Source of the DNA: a bacterium
Lineage (GTDB): Bacteria; Verrucomicrobiota; Verrucomicrobiia; Verrucomicrobiales; Akkermansiaceae
NCBI GenBank assembly: GCA_018222765.1
Contig: JAAEZT010000016.1
Span: forward strand, 1-64,000
Direction: 5' to 3'
Length of the DNA: 64,000 nucleotides
Positions 1 through 9,350 of this stretch are shown one piece after another. The notes below the pieces were generated by a model that saw only the letters and a list, made by a program, of their open reading frames with translations, had not been told where the DNA came from and made no database searches. The stretch's first letter is position 1, and every line of letters begins with the position of its first letter. Both the position numbers and the translations under genes were made by a program.

Positions 1-46
1 AGACAAGAGAATCTCTCGGGTATCGTCCGGAAAGAGGGCGTAACTT

Positions 47-2443
47 TTACTTGGACTTGCTTGCATCCGTCTTTTTTTCGGATTTTTTATTTTCGGCGGC
101 CTTCTTTTTTTCGGCTTCCCGGCGATTTTTTTCTTCGGCTCGTTTCTTTTCCTCAGCTTCTTTTTCCTTCTGGGCGGTGCGCATCGGATTGCCCCCGTCG
201 CTCTTTTGCTTGCGGTAGAGGGTATATGAATCTCGGTCAATTTGCGGTGGCCAGACATTGTTGTCGAGAACGGTGTCGGCGGTTTGTTTCCGGGGATCGA
301 GAACAACTTTTATGACTGGTTCTTTGGTCACAAAAAGTTTTGAGACCTCTTTGTGGTTCTTTTTCCAGATTTCTGCAGGGATGGTCCGGAGTTCCTTTCC
401 TCCGCCCTCGAAGTGGAGTTCGACGAGAAGGGGCATAATGACCCCTCCTTTGTTTTCAAAATTGACGATCGTGAAGCGCTTGTTTGTTTTCAAAAGCGAA
501 CGCTCATCAGGTTTGAGATTTTCGATTTGGTCGTGGAATTTTTTGCGGTCCTTTTCGCTCACCTTGAATTTCTTATACTTGTCGTAGAAATCGAAGAGGT
601 CGTTCTCGTCGACATACTTGGGGATGTCCCGGTTGTTTTCGGTTGTAATATTGGCCTTGCGGGTCTCTCGATGTTCTTTCTTTTGCTCGCTGGCTTTTTT
701 GTCAGGATCTCCGGTGTCGACCACATGCTGGGTGATTCCCGTCACCGCCATATCGACGTGATCGGTGGTGTAAAACCACGTTCGCCAGAACCAGTCGAGG
801 TCCATCCCCGAGGCGTCTTCCATGGTTCGGAAGAAGTCCGACGGTTCGGGGCTCTTGAACATCCAGCGGCGGCTGTATTTTTGAAAGGCATCGTCGAAGA
901 GTTTACGGCCCATGATGGTTTCACGAAGAATGTTTAAGCCGATAGCTGGTTTGGTGTAGGCATTGGCTCCGAATTGAAGAATCGACTCAGAGTTGGTCAT
1001 GATCGGTCTTTGGTTCGGGCTACTCATGTATCCCACAATTCCGCCTGGCCGGGAGGATGGATAGTGGGTTTGCCATTCTTGTTCGGCGACAATTTGCAGG
1101 AAGGAATTGAGTCCTTCGTCCATCCAGGTCCATTGGCGTTCGTCTGAGTTTACAATCATGGGGAACCAATTGTGTCCGACTTCGTGAATGATCACCGAGA
1201 TTAAGCGATGCTTGGTGTTTTCCGGGTAAGTTCCGTCTTTTTCCGGGCGCGGACCGTTGAAACAGATCATGGGATATTCCATGCCATAGACCGGTCCGTT
1301 GACGGAGATGGCAACAGGGTATGGGTAGTCGAAGGTGTATTTCGAATAGACGTTGAGAGTGTGAACGATGGAATGGGTTGAGTATTGCTCCCAAAGCGGA
1401 TTCCCTTCGTTGGGGTAGTAGGACATGGCCCAGACCTTCTTTTTGCTTTTGGGCAGTTCGTGATGAATGGCATCCCAGATGAATTTTCGAGAGCTGGCCC
1501 AGGCAAAGTCGCGCACGTTTTTGGCTTCGAAAATCCAAGTCTTGGTTTTTCGGGTGCCTTTTTCTTCGTTCTTCTTGGCTTCTTCCGGGGTGACAATGAG
1601 TATCGGCTTCTTGGATGTTTTGGCTTTGTTAAGTCTCTCGATCCACACGGGCTCGAGGCAGTCCTTTTGATTTTTCAGTTCACCGGTCGAGGCTACGATG
1701 TGGTCGGCCGGAGCGGTGATGGCGACGCGATAATCACCGAACTCAAGCGCAAATTCACCGCGCCCCTGAAAGGCTTTATTTTGCCATCCCCGGACGTCGG
1801 TATAGGCACACATCCGCGGGAACCATTGAGCTACCTCGTAGATTTTCCCGCCATTTTCAAATTTCTCAAAATTGCTTCGTCCCCAACTGGTACGGGAATC
1901 GGTGAGAGTGTAGTGCCAGGCGATTTTGAGGGTGAAGCTTTGATTTGGCTTCAGGGCTTTGGGGAGATCGACGCGCATCATGGTATCCACGATGCGCTTG
2001 TTGAGTTCGGCTCCAGTTTTGTCGACAAGGTCGGTGATATGGAATTGTCCGTCGAATTTCTCCTTGAGAAGAAGGCTCTCGAGGCTGTCGTAGGAAAGTT
2101 TACCCAGCTTGGGAGCGATGGACGATTGGTGGCCGAGAGAGCCCGGTGTGAATTTATTCCGATCCAGCTGCATCCAGAGGTATTCCAGAGTGTGCGGAGA
2201 CTTGTTGTGATAGACAATTTGGGCGGAGCCGGTGAGCTTGTTCTTCTTCTCGTCGAGCTTGATCTTGATGTCGTAGTCGGCCCGTTGCTGCCAGTATTTG
2301 GGGCCGGGTGCTCCAGAGGCGATTCTGTTTTCGGTCGGAGTGGGCCAAACTTCCTCCAATTGGCGAAATGGATCGTTGTGAAACTCGATGGGATGAGCCA
2401 GAGAATAGAGGAGGGTGCTGAGAAATATGAGAGCGATCTTCAT
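47..2443 (-). CDS. M1-family zinc metallopeptidase, exported
   Basis: Probable aminopeptidase that trims N-terminal residues from peptides outside the cytoplasm. About 798 residues from the chosen start. A signal peptide (MKIALIFLSTLLYSLAHP) opens the protein. The zinc site is HEVGH at residues 420-424 with the third ligand E443, exactly the HExxH-x18-E spacing of gluzincins, and GMEYP at 387-391 stands where M1 enzymes have GxMEN. The open frame continues upstream to 2779, but those 112 residues are basic and proline-rich without a domain, and the ATG at 2443 starts a clean signal peptide. The last roughly 45 residues are almost only K, E and A, an unusual charged tail that may be helical. 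It follows thiS on the same strand after a 229-base gap, so it is probably transcribed separately. Substrate unknown. Confidence 0.88.
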   Translation of the reverse strand: MKIALIFLSTLLYSLAHPIEFHNDPFRQLEEVWPTPTENRIASGAPGPKYWQQRADYDIKIKLDEKKNKLTGSAQIVYHNKSPHTLEYLWMQLDRNKFTPGSLGHQSSIAPKLGKLSYDSLESLLLKEKFDGQFHITDLVDKTGAELNKRIVDTMMRVDLPKALKPNQSFTLKIAWHYTLTDSRTSWGRSNFEKFENGGKIYEVAQWFPRMCAYTDVRGWQNKAFQGRGEFALEFGDYRVAITAPADHIVASTGELKNQKDCLEPVWIERLNKAKTSKKPILIVTPEEAKKNEEKGTRKTKTWIFEAKNVRDFAWASSRKFIWDAIHHELPKSKKKVWAMSYYPNEGNPLWEQYSTHSIVHTLNVYSKYTFDYPYPVAISVNGPVYGMEYPMICFNGPRPEKDGTYPENTKHRLISVIIHEVGHNWFPMIVNSDERQWTWMDEGLNSFLQIVAEQEWQTHYPSSRPGGIVGYMSSPNQRPIMTNSESILQFGANAYTKPAIGLNILRETIMGRKLFDDAFQKYSRRWMFKSPEPSDFFRTMEDASGMDLDWFWRTWFYTTDHVDMAVTGITQHVVDTGDPDKKASEQKKEHRETRKANITTENNRDIPKYVDENDLFDFYDKYKKFKVSEKDRKKFHDQIENLKPDERSLLKTNKRFTIVNFENKGGVIMPLLVELHFEGGGKELRTIPAEIWKKNHKEVSKLFVTKEPVIKVVLDPRKQTADTVLDNNVWPPQIDRDSYTLYRKQKSDGGNPMRTAQKEKEAEEKKRAEEKNRREAEKKKAAENKKSEKKTDASKSK

Positions 2444-2672
2444 GGAGAGATTCGGATTCGAATAGGGGAACGCTAGAGACTTGAATTTAGATGGCGAGAA
2501 ATATGCGGAGGATCTTTTGGTGGTCCGGCAACTGATGTTTTTAGAGCCTTTAGCGTGGGAAAACAGGTGATTTTGACACGGCCCGTGGTGCAGAGCGTCC
2601 TTGGGGCGAAGTCGCAGTGCTGGTTGCGGGGGTTGGGAATGTCTCGGGCCGGGAGAGAAGGAAGTGATTTTC

Positions 2673-2876
2673 TTATCCGCCAGCCGCGATGGTGATAATT
2701 TCGAGTTCGTCGCCCTTGTTGAGGGTTTTTTCTTCGAATTCGGAGGGAGAGAGAGCCTGACGATTGAGTTCAACAACAACGGGTTTTTCGCCCAGACCTA
2801 AATTGATCAAAAGTGATCTGAGGGAGAGTCCTTTTTCGACCTCTTGCTGTTCTCCGTTGATAGTGAGAGTGATCAT
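2673..2876 (-). CDS. thiS: Sulfur carrier protein ThiS
   Basis: Small ubiquitin-fold sulfur carrier of thiamine thiazole synthesis. It is 67 residues long, the family's usual size, and ends in the required Gly-Gly that is adenylated and converted to a thiocarboxylate. Its ATG overlaps the stop of thiH in an ATGA arrangement, so the two are translationally coupled, thiH first. The partners ThiG, ThiF and ThiE are not in this window and must be encoded elsewhere. Confidence 0.9.
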   Translation of the reverse strand: MITLTINGEQQEVEKGLSLRSLLINLGLGEKPVVVELNRQALSPSEFEEKTLNKGDELEIITIAAGG

Positions 2877-4006
2877 GGTGTCAGGATGGCTGAATCCCAG
2901 TCTTTCCAGACAGGGTCGAAGCCTTGTTGTTGAAGAAGGTGTGAAATGTCGGACACTGAGCGCTTGTCGTCGATTTCAAATTGCCCGGTGGCTCGGTCAC
3001 AGGAGGCGGGTTCGTCGAGTTCGACGCGACGGCCTTTGACGGTGAGATGAAGGTCGTCAGTTCCGGCACCAGTGTAGCCGCCGGGGTCGGTTTGGGAGCC
3101 GGCTGAAATGTGGGTCACTCCAAGTGGGAAGAGCGAATCGCGGAGTGGGGCGGGCTCGCGGGTGGAGAGGACGATGCCGACTTGTGGAAAACACATGCGG
3201 AAGGCGGTGATCAATTGGACGAGGTTGCGATCATCGAGAGAGAGTGCGGGATTGGGGGTATACTGATAATTGCCGGCGTGGGGACGCATGCGGGGAAAGG
3301 CGATAGTGAAGCTGGCTTTCCAGCAATGTTTCATGAGGTAGTCGAGATGGGTCGCGAGGGCGATGGCTTCGTATTTCCAATCGGCCAGGCCGAAGAGCGC
3401 GCCGATGCCGATGCGTCGAAATCCTCCGGCGTAGGCGCGTTCGGGGCAATCGAGTCGCCAGTGGAATTTTTTCTTGGGCCCGGCGGTGTGGAGGACTTCG
3501 TAGGTTTCCTGGTGGTAGGTTTCCTGATAAACAATGAGTCCTTCTGCTCCGTGTTCGACGAGTTCGCCATATTGGTCGTCTTCCATGGGGCCTACTTCAA
3601 TCCCGATGGTGGGGATGAGGTCCTTCAGGGCGTCGATGCATTTTTGAAGATAGCCGTCTGAGACGAATTTTGGGTGCTCCCCGGCTACGAGGAGGATATT
3701 GCGGAAGCCGAGATCGTGGAGGTGTTTGGCCTCCGCGACGACTTGTGGAATACTCAGAGTGGTTCTTAAAATTGGATTATCCCGGGAAAATCCGCAGTAT
3801 TGGCAGTTATTCACACACTCGTTGGAGAGGTAGAGTGGGGCGAAGAGGCGCATGGTTTTGCCGAAGTTGCGGCGGGTGAGAATTTGGCTCTGTTGGGCCA
3901 TTTTCTCCAGTTCTCCATCGCTTCGAGCTTCCAGCAGTTTCCGAAAGCGTCTCACGAGAGGAGTAGGGGCTTCCATGAGGGAAACGAACTGGTTAGCAAA
4001 ACTCAC
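2873..4006 (-). CDS. thiH: 2-iminoacetate synthase ThiH (radical SAM)
   Basis: Radical SAM enzyme that cleaves tyrosine to dehydroglycine and p-cresol, supplying the thiazole C2-N fragment in anaerobic-type thiamine synthesis. The CxxxCxxC cluster motif is CVNNCQYC, residues C64, C68 and C71 from the chosen start. The frame is open to 4126, but that would overlap the divergent bactofilin gene. A GTG at 4006 gives 377 residues, the length of the E. coli enzyme, and an ATG at 3976 is the other option. No Shine-Dalgarno sequence marks either. It is coupled to thiS by a 4-base overlap. Confidence 0.9.
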   Translation of the reverse strand: MSFANQFVSLMEAPTPLVRRFRKLLEARSDGELEKMAQQSQILTRRNFGKTMRLFAPLYLSNECVNNCQYCGFSRDNPILRTTLSIPQVVAEAKHLHDLGFRNILLVAGEHPKFVSDGYLQKCIDALKDLIPTIGIEVGPMEDDQYGELVEHGAEGLIVYQETYHQETYEVLHTAGPKKKFHWRLDCPERAYAGGFRRIGIGALFGLADWKYEAIALATHLDYLMKHCWKASFTIAFPRMRPHAGNYQYTPNPALSLDDRNLVQLITAFRMCFPQVGIVLSTREPAPLRDSLFPLGVTHISAGSQTDPGGYTGAGTDDLHLTVKGRRVELDEPASCDRATGQFEIDDKRSVSDISHLLQQQGFDPVWKDWDSAILTP

Positions 4007-4100
4007 GTCGGATTGGTCGTTGCTGGATGCGATTTTGTCAAAAGCTTTCCTAAAAATGGCATTGCCAGCCAAGTGGAAAGCTGCTGGAGTCACGTTTGTT

Positions 4101-4418
4101 ATGGCAAACGCAACGAACGTCCTCACTCAAGGGATCGAGATCAATGGATCGATCAGGTTTACAAACGACATGATCATCGATGGAAAGATCGAGGGAGAAA
4201 TCACCTCGGAGAAGGGGAAGGTTACTATTGCCGAGAATGCCACCATCAAAGGTGATGTGAAGGCTGGTGAAGTGAAGCTTTACGGAAAAGTTGAAGGAAC
4301 AATCAAGTCCGACCGCTGCGAGTTGAAAGGAAAGTCACATCTCAAGGGTGACATTACAACCAAGACTCTCAGTATGGAGGAAGGCGCTACCCTCGCGGGA
4401 AGCACTCATATCGGTTAA
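4101..4418 (+). CDS. Bactofilin-family cytoskeletal protein
   Basis: Polymer-forming protein (PF04519) of 105 residues. Bactofilins form short right-handed beta-helices that assemble into filaments and position cell-wall enzymes. The core shows the repeated 'G-x-I-x-G-x-I' pattern (DGKIEGEI, GDVKAGEV, GKVEGTI, GDITTKTL), and the short N-terminal tail is typical. The start is the ATG at 4101 (MANATNVLTQG); upstream in-frame sequence lies antisense to thiH and is not protein-like. It is monocistronic, with a strong terminator 28 bases after the stop. The family assignment rests on the repeat pattern and size. Confidence 0.85.
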   Translation: MANATNVLTQGIEINGSIRFTNDMIIDGKIEGEITSEKGKVTIAENATIKGDVKAGEVKLYGKVEGTIKSDRCELKGKSHLKGDITTKTLSMEEGATLAGSTHIG

Positions 4419-4445
4419 GTTGCGATTCTTATAATTTTCCTAGAG

Positions 4446-4474
4446 CGCCGCCTGATAGAAGGGCGGCGTTTTTT
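4446..4474 (+). terminator. Rho-independent terminator of the bactofilin gene
   Basis: CGCCGCC (4446-4452) and GGCGGCG (4462-4468) form a perfect 7-bp stem with a 9-base loop, followed by six T residues. Confidence 0.9.
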
Positions 4475-4703
4475 GTGGTTTCACAAGATCGGCTCAGGAA
4501 GTGAAACTTCGGTGGATCCGGCGGTGGCAGATGGGAAGTTTCGCGATCAAATCCCCGGGAGCCAGTTATCGTGTGGAATCGTCGCTCAATCTTGGCCTAT
4601 GGATCGGAGAACTGGGTGCTCCTTTTGTGGTGATCCTTCTCGAGTCAGTTCAGTGGCCGTTTCCCGTGCCGAGGAGATTCCGGGTGGTTCTTCTCCTTGG
4701 AGA

Positions 4704-5681
4704 TTAGTCCTTGGAAGCCTTTGGGTCGAGCGCGTCGCGGAGCCCGTCGCCCAAGAAATTAAAGGCGAAGAGGGTCAATGAAAAGAGAACTGCCGGAACG
4801 GCAAGAACGGTGATGTTTGTCTCGAGATAGTTGGCGCCTTCTTGAATAAGTTTTCCCCAGGATGAGTTGGGCGGTTCGATTCCCAGACCGATGTAAGAGA
4901 GGGTGGCTTCGTAGAGAATGAAACTTGGGATGGTGAGGGTGGCGTAGATGATGATCGGTCCGAGCATGTTGGGGAGAATATGGCGGAAGAGGATGCGTCG
5001 ATGGCTCAGACCGAGTGAGCGGGCCGCTTCGACGAATTCCTGTTGTGCCAAAGAGGCAGCGGAGGATCTCACAATGCGTCCCATGGAGAGCCAACCGAAA
5101 CCGGCGATCGCGAAGGTGAGCGGAATGAGGTTGGCAAAGCGGAGGACATCATTGTCGTTCCATCCCCAATCATCGATTAGGAAGCGGGCAATTTCATCCA
5201 CCTGACCGCTGATTACTTCTCTGAAAAGAATGACGATGATGAGGAAAGGCATCGCGAGGAGTCCATCGACAATCCGCATCATGGCATTGCCAATTCTTCC
5301 ACCAACATAACCGGCAATGCCCCCATAGATCACTCCGATGGTAACGGTGAGCATGGTGGCCATGATGGCAACCAGAAGGGAAATCTGTCCGCCCTGAAGA
5401 ACCCGCATGAGGAGGTCGCGGCCGAGTTGATCGGTGCCTAGGAGGTTTTTGGTGCTGGGGCCGGCGAATTTGTTGGCTAGGTCTTGCTCATTCCCATCGA
5501 ATCCCATCCAGGAGAGGATGGGGGCGATCACAAAGCAGGTTACTAAGATGGAGATGACAATTACCCCGCCGAGCATTGCGAGTTTGTTTTTCTTGAGGCG
5601 GACGTAGGCATCAGCCCAAAGACTTGAACCTTTTTCGACGTCTTTGAGACCAGTAGGGCGAGCTTTTATGGAAGTGCTCAT
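4704..5681 (-). CDS. oppC: Peptide ABC transporter permease, OppC/DppC type
   Basis: Inner-membrane subunit of an oligo- or dipeptide importer, 325 residues. It has a cytoplasmic N-terminus, one early membrane segment, then the BinPDT permease domain with five further segments. The EAA loop that docks the ATPase is present (EAARSLGLSHRRILFRHILP). It lies 5 bases after oppB and ends the three-gene importer operon. The ATPase genes oppD and oppF that normally follow are missing; the next gene is the divergent bactofilin. The permease therefore probably uses ATPases encoded elsewhere. Confidence 0.93.
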   Translation of the reverse strand: MSTSIKARPTGLKDVEKGSSLWADAYVRLKKNKLAMLGGVIVISILVTCFVIAPILSWMGFDGNEQDLANKFAGPSTKNLLGTDQLGRDLLMRVLQGGQISLLVAIMATMLTVTIGVIYGGIAGYVGGRIGNAMMRIVDGLLAMPFLIIVILFREVISGQVDEIARFLIDDWGWNDNDVLRFANLIPLTFAIAGFGWLSMGRIVRSSAASLAQQEFVEAARSLGLSHRRILFRHILPNMLGPIIIYATLTIPSFILYEATLSYIGLGIEPPNSSWGKLIQEGANYLETNITVLAVPAVLFSLTLFAFNFLGDGLRDALDPKASKD

Positions 5682-5686
5682 AGTGA

Positions 5687-6607
5687 TCAGGAATTACGTA
5701 GTTTGGGGTCCATGAAGATCAGGGCGAGATCGGACATCAAGTTGGCGATGCCCATGAGAATGCCGTAGAAAAGAACAAGCCCGAGAACCAGAGTGTAGTC
5801 TTGGTTTTGAATTCCCAGAACGAAGTACTGACCCATGCCGGGAATAAGGAAGATGCTTTCGACAACAAAGGAGCCGGTGATGATCGCTGCGAAGGCTGGT
5901 CCCAGGAAGGTGACGGCGGGGACGAGGGCGGGCCGGAGGGCGTGTTTGGTGATGATGTTGAGTTGGGAGACTCCTTTTGCTTTGGCTGAGCGGATGTAGT
6001 CTTGTGACAGGATGTCCAGCATACCTCCTCTGGTGAGGCGGGCAAGGTAAGCGGCGACCCCAAAGCACAGGGTGATGGCTGGTAGGATCACGTCAGAGGG
6101 GCGGCTCCAGCCGGCAACGTTTAACCAGCTGAGTGGTTTGGCAAATGAGAGCTGGAAAATCGGGCCGAGGACGAAGGTGACGATACAGATCCCGGCCATG
6201 GCGATAATCATGGCAGTATAATCCTGCCATTTATTGTGGAAGAGTGCGGCGATGATCCCGAGGGGGATCCCGAGGCTCATCGCTAGAAGGAGAGAGAGGA
6301 GTCCGAGTTTTAGGGAGATCGGGAAAGACTCGGCGATGAGGGTGGAGACCTTCCGGCCTTTCATTGAGAATGAGTCTCCGAAATCACCTTCGAGCAAGAC
6401 GTTTTTCCAGTAGTTGGCGTATTGAATGTGGAGTGGCTTGTCGAGACCGTAGAGGCGTTCCATGGCCGCTTTGTTTTCTTCGGTTAGGGCTTTTACGTCG
6501 GCAAATGGATTTCCCGGCATCATCCGGATGGCGAAAAAAGTGAAGGTGACCAAGAGAAAGACCACCACCAGTGTTTGGAGTAGTCGGGAGAGTATGATTC
6601 GAAGCAT
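5687..6607 (-). CDS. oppB: Peptide ABC transporter permease, OppB/DppB type
   Basis: Second permease of the importer, 306 residues, the usual length. The N-terminal segment MLRIILSRLLQTLVVVFLLV and the following RMMPGNPF are hallmarks of OppB/DppB proteins, and an EAA-like loop (SAKAKGVSQLNIITKHALRP) is present. It lies 13 bases downstream of the substrate-binding protein gene and 5 bases upstream of oppC, so all three should share one transcript. Oligopeptide rather than dipeptide or nickel transport is inferred from the binding protein. Confidence 0.93.
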   Translation of the reverse strand: MLRIILSRLLQTLVVVFLLVTFTFFAIRMMPGNPFADVKALTEENKAAMERLYGLDKPLHIQYANYWKNVLLEGDFGDSFSMKGRKVSTLIAESFPISLKLGLLSLLLAMSLGIPLGIIAALFHNKWQDYTAMIIAMAGICIVTFVLGPIFQLSFAKPLSWLNVAGWSRPSDVILPAITLCFGVAAYLARLTRGGMLDILSQDYIRSAKAKGVSQLNIITKHALRPALVPAVTFLGPAFAAIITGSFVVESIFLIPGMGQYFVLGIQNQDYTLVLGLVLFYGILMGIANLMSDLALIFMDPKLRNS

Positions 6608-6620
6608 GACCGGGAGGGGG

Positions 6621-8651
6621 TTAGTTTTTATCGATTTCGATAAACTTGAACGGGTGGTTATTGAGGAGGAGGGGATTCCAGTTTTTGACTTCAGGTCGGA
6701 TCAGATAGTTGGTCGTGTACCAGTAAATCGGAAGAACAGGGATGTCATTCATGATGGTCTCCTCGGCCTCCGAGAGAATGGCCATTCGGGTCGTGATGTC
6801 TGAGGTTTTTTCGGCCTTTCGAAGAAGGTCTTCGAAGGTTTTGGAGCTCCAAGCTGTATTATTATTGCCCCCGTCGGTGACCCAAAGTTCGAGGAAAGTG
6901 GTGGGGTCGAGATAGTCTCCAATCCAGCCTGCGACCGCGATGTCATAGTTGAAGTCATATTGATTTTGGAGATAGGTGGACCATTCCCGTTGTTGGATGC
7001 GGACCTTGATACCGAGGTGTTTCTGCCACATTGCCTGTAGGGCTTCGGCTTCGCGTAGGCCGGAGTCTGAGTTGGTGGTAAGAAGATCGATGTCGGGAAA
7101 GGAAGAGGTGGATTCATACCCTGATTCCTGAAGCAAGGCTTTGGCTTTTTCCGGGTCAAATTTGATGAGGCCAGGCGGCTTGTAATCGCCAAAAGGTGGG
7201 ACGATTCCGGAAGCGGGTGCCTGTCCTCCCTGCAAAATTTCCTCGCAGATCGATTTTTGGTCGATGGCGAGGGCGAATGCGCGGCGAACCTTGGGGTTGT
7301 CGAATGGGGAGTTGAGGGTGTTGACGCGGAGAAAGCGGGTGCCGATATACGATTCCTGCCGGAGTTCGGCAGCGTATTTTTCCTTGGCCATGGGGATGAG
7401 CTCGGATGGTACGGTGTAAGTGAGGTGCAATTGCTCGTCTCCAAACATTCGAGTCTCGGTATAGTAATTCCTGATGGGGAGGTAGCGGATGCCATCCAGT
7501 TTTACCTTTTCGGCATCCCAGTAGTGAGGGTTGCGCTCGACCTCGAGTAGGTGGTTGGTTCGCCAGGATTTGAGTTTGAATGGACCATTGGAGACGATGT
7601 TTCCAGGCTTGGTCCACGGGGAGGAGTAGGCGGTGTTAATTTCACCGTGCTTGAGGATGATATGCTTGGGGACCGGATACCAGGTATAGTGCTTGGCGAC
7701 TTCCAAGAGGTATGGGGTAGGGCCACGTAGCTTGAGCTTGAGAGTGGAGTCATTAATTGCAGAGACACCCACCTCGGCTTTGTCCCAGAGCTTGGGCTTC
7801 CCGGCATCGTGATGTGACAGGATTCGGGTGATTACTAGTTGCTTTACCTCAGTGGTAATATTGTCGGACCACTTTATCAGAGAGAGATTGTCCTTGAGAA
7901 GAAGGAGTTGTCTCCTGTTGAGCTTGTCGATGCCAATGGAGTTGAAGAGCACTTTCTTGTTTGCAGTCGAGAGGGATTCAAAATCCGATTCTGTTGAATT
8001 AAGCTCGTCAAAATCGGGGGTCTCCTCTCCGGTGAGATATGGTGAGAACTTTTTGCGGTCCTGTTCGTTGAGTTCACTGAATCTTTTGCCTTTAAACTTT
8101 TTTGGTTTGATTTTGCTGTCTCCTTCAAAATTGGCTTCCCTGAGCGTTTCCCAAACAAGCGGGAAGTCGGGGTCATTGCCGCAGAGAATGTGGCCGAGCT
8201 TGCTTCGATGGTAGGCTTCTCCGTTTTTAAGGAAGTAGAGCATCTCTGCATACTTGGCGGGCCAGTTGGGATCGGGCGAAAGAAGCCGCTTGTATGAAAA
8301 GACGAAGTCGTGGGCGGTGACGGTGACACCATCTGACCATTTGGCCTCGGGATTGAGGTGAAATGTCCACTCGGTGAAGTCTTCGGAGTGCTCAATTTGA
8401 TCTTTGAAGGCGACGCCATCGACGGAGTGGCTGTCTTGCGAAGGATGATCGACAACGAGACCTTCGAAGAGCGCCCGAATAATGTTCGATTCGAGGACCC
8501 CCGAGACGAGATGGGGGTCGAGGCCTTTGGGTTCGTTGCTATTGCCGACGATGAGAATGTTTTCCTCATTGGCAATTTCAATGTCAGATCTGTGTTCGCA
8601 GGAAACAGAGGCGAGCGCAGCGGTGGCAAGGAGTGGAATGATTCGGATCAC
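6621..8651 (-). CDS. Peptide ABC transporter substrate-binding lipoprotein, OppA-like, with a large insertion
   Basis: Extracytoplasmic SBP_bac_5 family receptor that delivers peptides to the OppBC permease. It opens with a lipoprotein signal peptide ending in the lipobox ASVSC (Cys18). The family core is clear: 'NEPKGLDPH' near residue 40, 'WSDGVTVTAHDFVFSYKRL' at 105-123, and the second lobe from about 300. At 676 residues it is some 130 longer than E. coli OppA. The excess is one block at about 152-292, between 'LKNGEAYHRS' and 'VGVSAINDSTLKL', rich in K, E and F and resembling no domain I recognise. It starts with GTG at 8651. It is the first gene of the importer operon. Confidence 0.88.
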   Translation of the reverse strand: MIRIIPLLATAALASVSCEHRSDIEIANEENILIVGNSNEPKGLDPHLVSGVLESNIIRALFEGLVVDHPSQDSHSVDGVAFKDQIEHSEDFTEWTFHLNPEAKWSDGVTVTAHDFVFSYKRLLSPDPNWPAKYAEMLYFLKNGEAYHRSKLGHILCGNDPDFPLVWETLREANFEGDSKIKPKKFKGKRFSELNEQDRKKFSPYLTGEETPDFDELNSTESDFESLSTANKKVLFNSIGIDKLNRRQLLLLKDNLSLIKWSDNITTEVKQLVITRILSHHDAGKPKLWDKAEVGVSAINDSTLKLKLRGPTPYLLEVAKHYTWYPVPKHIILKHGEINTAYSSPWTKPGNIVSNGPFKLKSWRTNHLLEVERNPHYWDAEKVKLDGIRYLPIRNYYTETRMFGDEQLHLTYTVPSELIPMAKEKYAAELRQESYIGTRFLRVNTLNSPFDNPKVRRAFALAIDQKSICEEILQGGQAPASGIVPPFGDYKPPGLIKFDPEKAKALLQESGYESTSSFPDIDLLTTNSDSGLREAEALQAMWQKHLGIKVRIQQREWSTYLQNQYDFNYDIAVAGWIGDYLDPTTFLELWVTDGGNNNTAWSSKTFEDLLRKAEKTSDITTRMAILSEAEETIMNDIPVLPIYWYTTNYLIRPEVKNWNPLLLNNHPFKFIEIDKN

Positions 8652-8718
8652 GACGGAATGATTGATGGGTGAAACTCGATGATGGGATCAATTATTCAAG
8701 CTCAGTCTCAAATCGTCG

Positions 8719-9327
8719 CTAGATCAGGGTGTCGACGCAGAACTTCGACCAGGTTTCCAAACTCCCGTGAAGTTCTCCTTTGAGATCTTCCTTTGTTTGG
8801 AAGGCTAGATTGGCGAGTGCGTCTTCTCCGGAACTCACCTTGTCGGTATCGAGATCAAAAATGTGGACAACGCCCAGATGGACTGCTCCCACCTCGTTGC
8901 TGTCATCATTGAGAAGTGCGACAATGCGATTGGTATGGCTGCCATTAATTTTGAGTTCTTCCTCAATTTCCCGTTCCACTCCTGCAAGGTAGGTTTCTCG
9001 ACCCAGCGGATCAGCCCGCTCGTCGATCGGGTTGATATGGCCTCCGATTCCCACCGAGCCCTGCGCGTGCAGACGGCTTTCACCGCCACTTTTCCCGCGG
9101 GTGTAGTGGAGGTAGCGCCCTTCGTGATGAAAAATTGCGTATGGGATGATTTGCTTGTGGCTGGGGTCTTCTTCGGCGTTGGCCCGGTCCATGAAGAAAT
9201 TGTTGGCTGGATCGAGAATGGCTTCGAGATACCGGACAACGTCGGTTTGGATTCCTTGAAAGGAACCAAGTTCGTCAAAGAGGGCTCTGGGGATAACGAG
9301 GATTTCTTCGCCGTTGTAGTTGCGCAT
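8719..9327 (-). CDS. NUDIX-like hydrolase
   Basis: About 202 residues with a recognisable but imperfect Nudix box: GGH at 95-97 and REIEEE at 119-124 match the G-x5-E-x7-REUxEE pattern, but the following x-G-U is replaced by LKI. Nudix proteins hydrolyse nucleoside diphosphates linked to another group, and the substrate here cannot be told. The ATG at 9327 is preferred over the in-frame TTG at 9375, which would overlap the upstream gene by 25 bases. It lies just downstream of the DUF5069 gene on the same strand, probably cotranscribed. Confidence 0.7.
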   Translation of the reverse strand: MRNYNGEEILVIPRALFDELGSFQGIQTDVVRYLEAILDPANNFFMDRANAEEDPSHKQIIPYAIFHHEGRYLHYTRGKSGGESRLHAQGSVGIGGHINPIDERADPLGRETYLAGVEREIEEELKINGSHTNRIVALLNDDSNEVGAVHLGVVHIFDLDTDKVSSGEDALANLAFQTKEDLKGELHGSLETWSKFCVDTLI

Positions 9328-9350
9328 GGGGGGAATCTGACAGAGGGATT

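Noticed and set aside
1385-2476. A 363-codon open frame on the plus strand opposite the M1 peptidase gene
   Set aside because: It is a mirror of the coding strand with no domain, and the opposite frame has a complete HExxH-x18-E zinc site.
4501-4707. A 68-codon open frame starting with GTG in the gap after the bactofilin
   Set aside because: It overlaps the oppC stop by 4 bases, matches no family, and sits behind a strong terminator. It may be real but I cannot support it.
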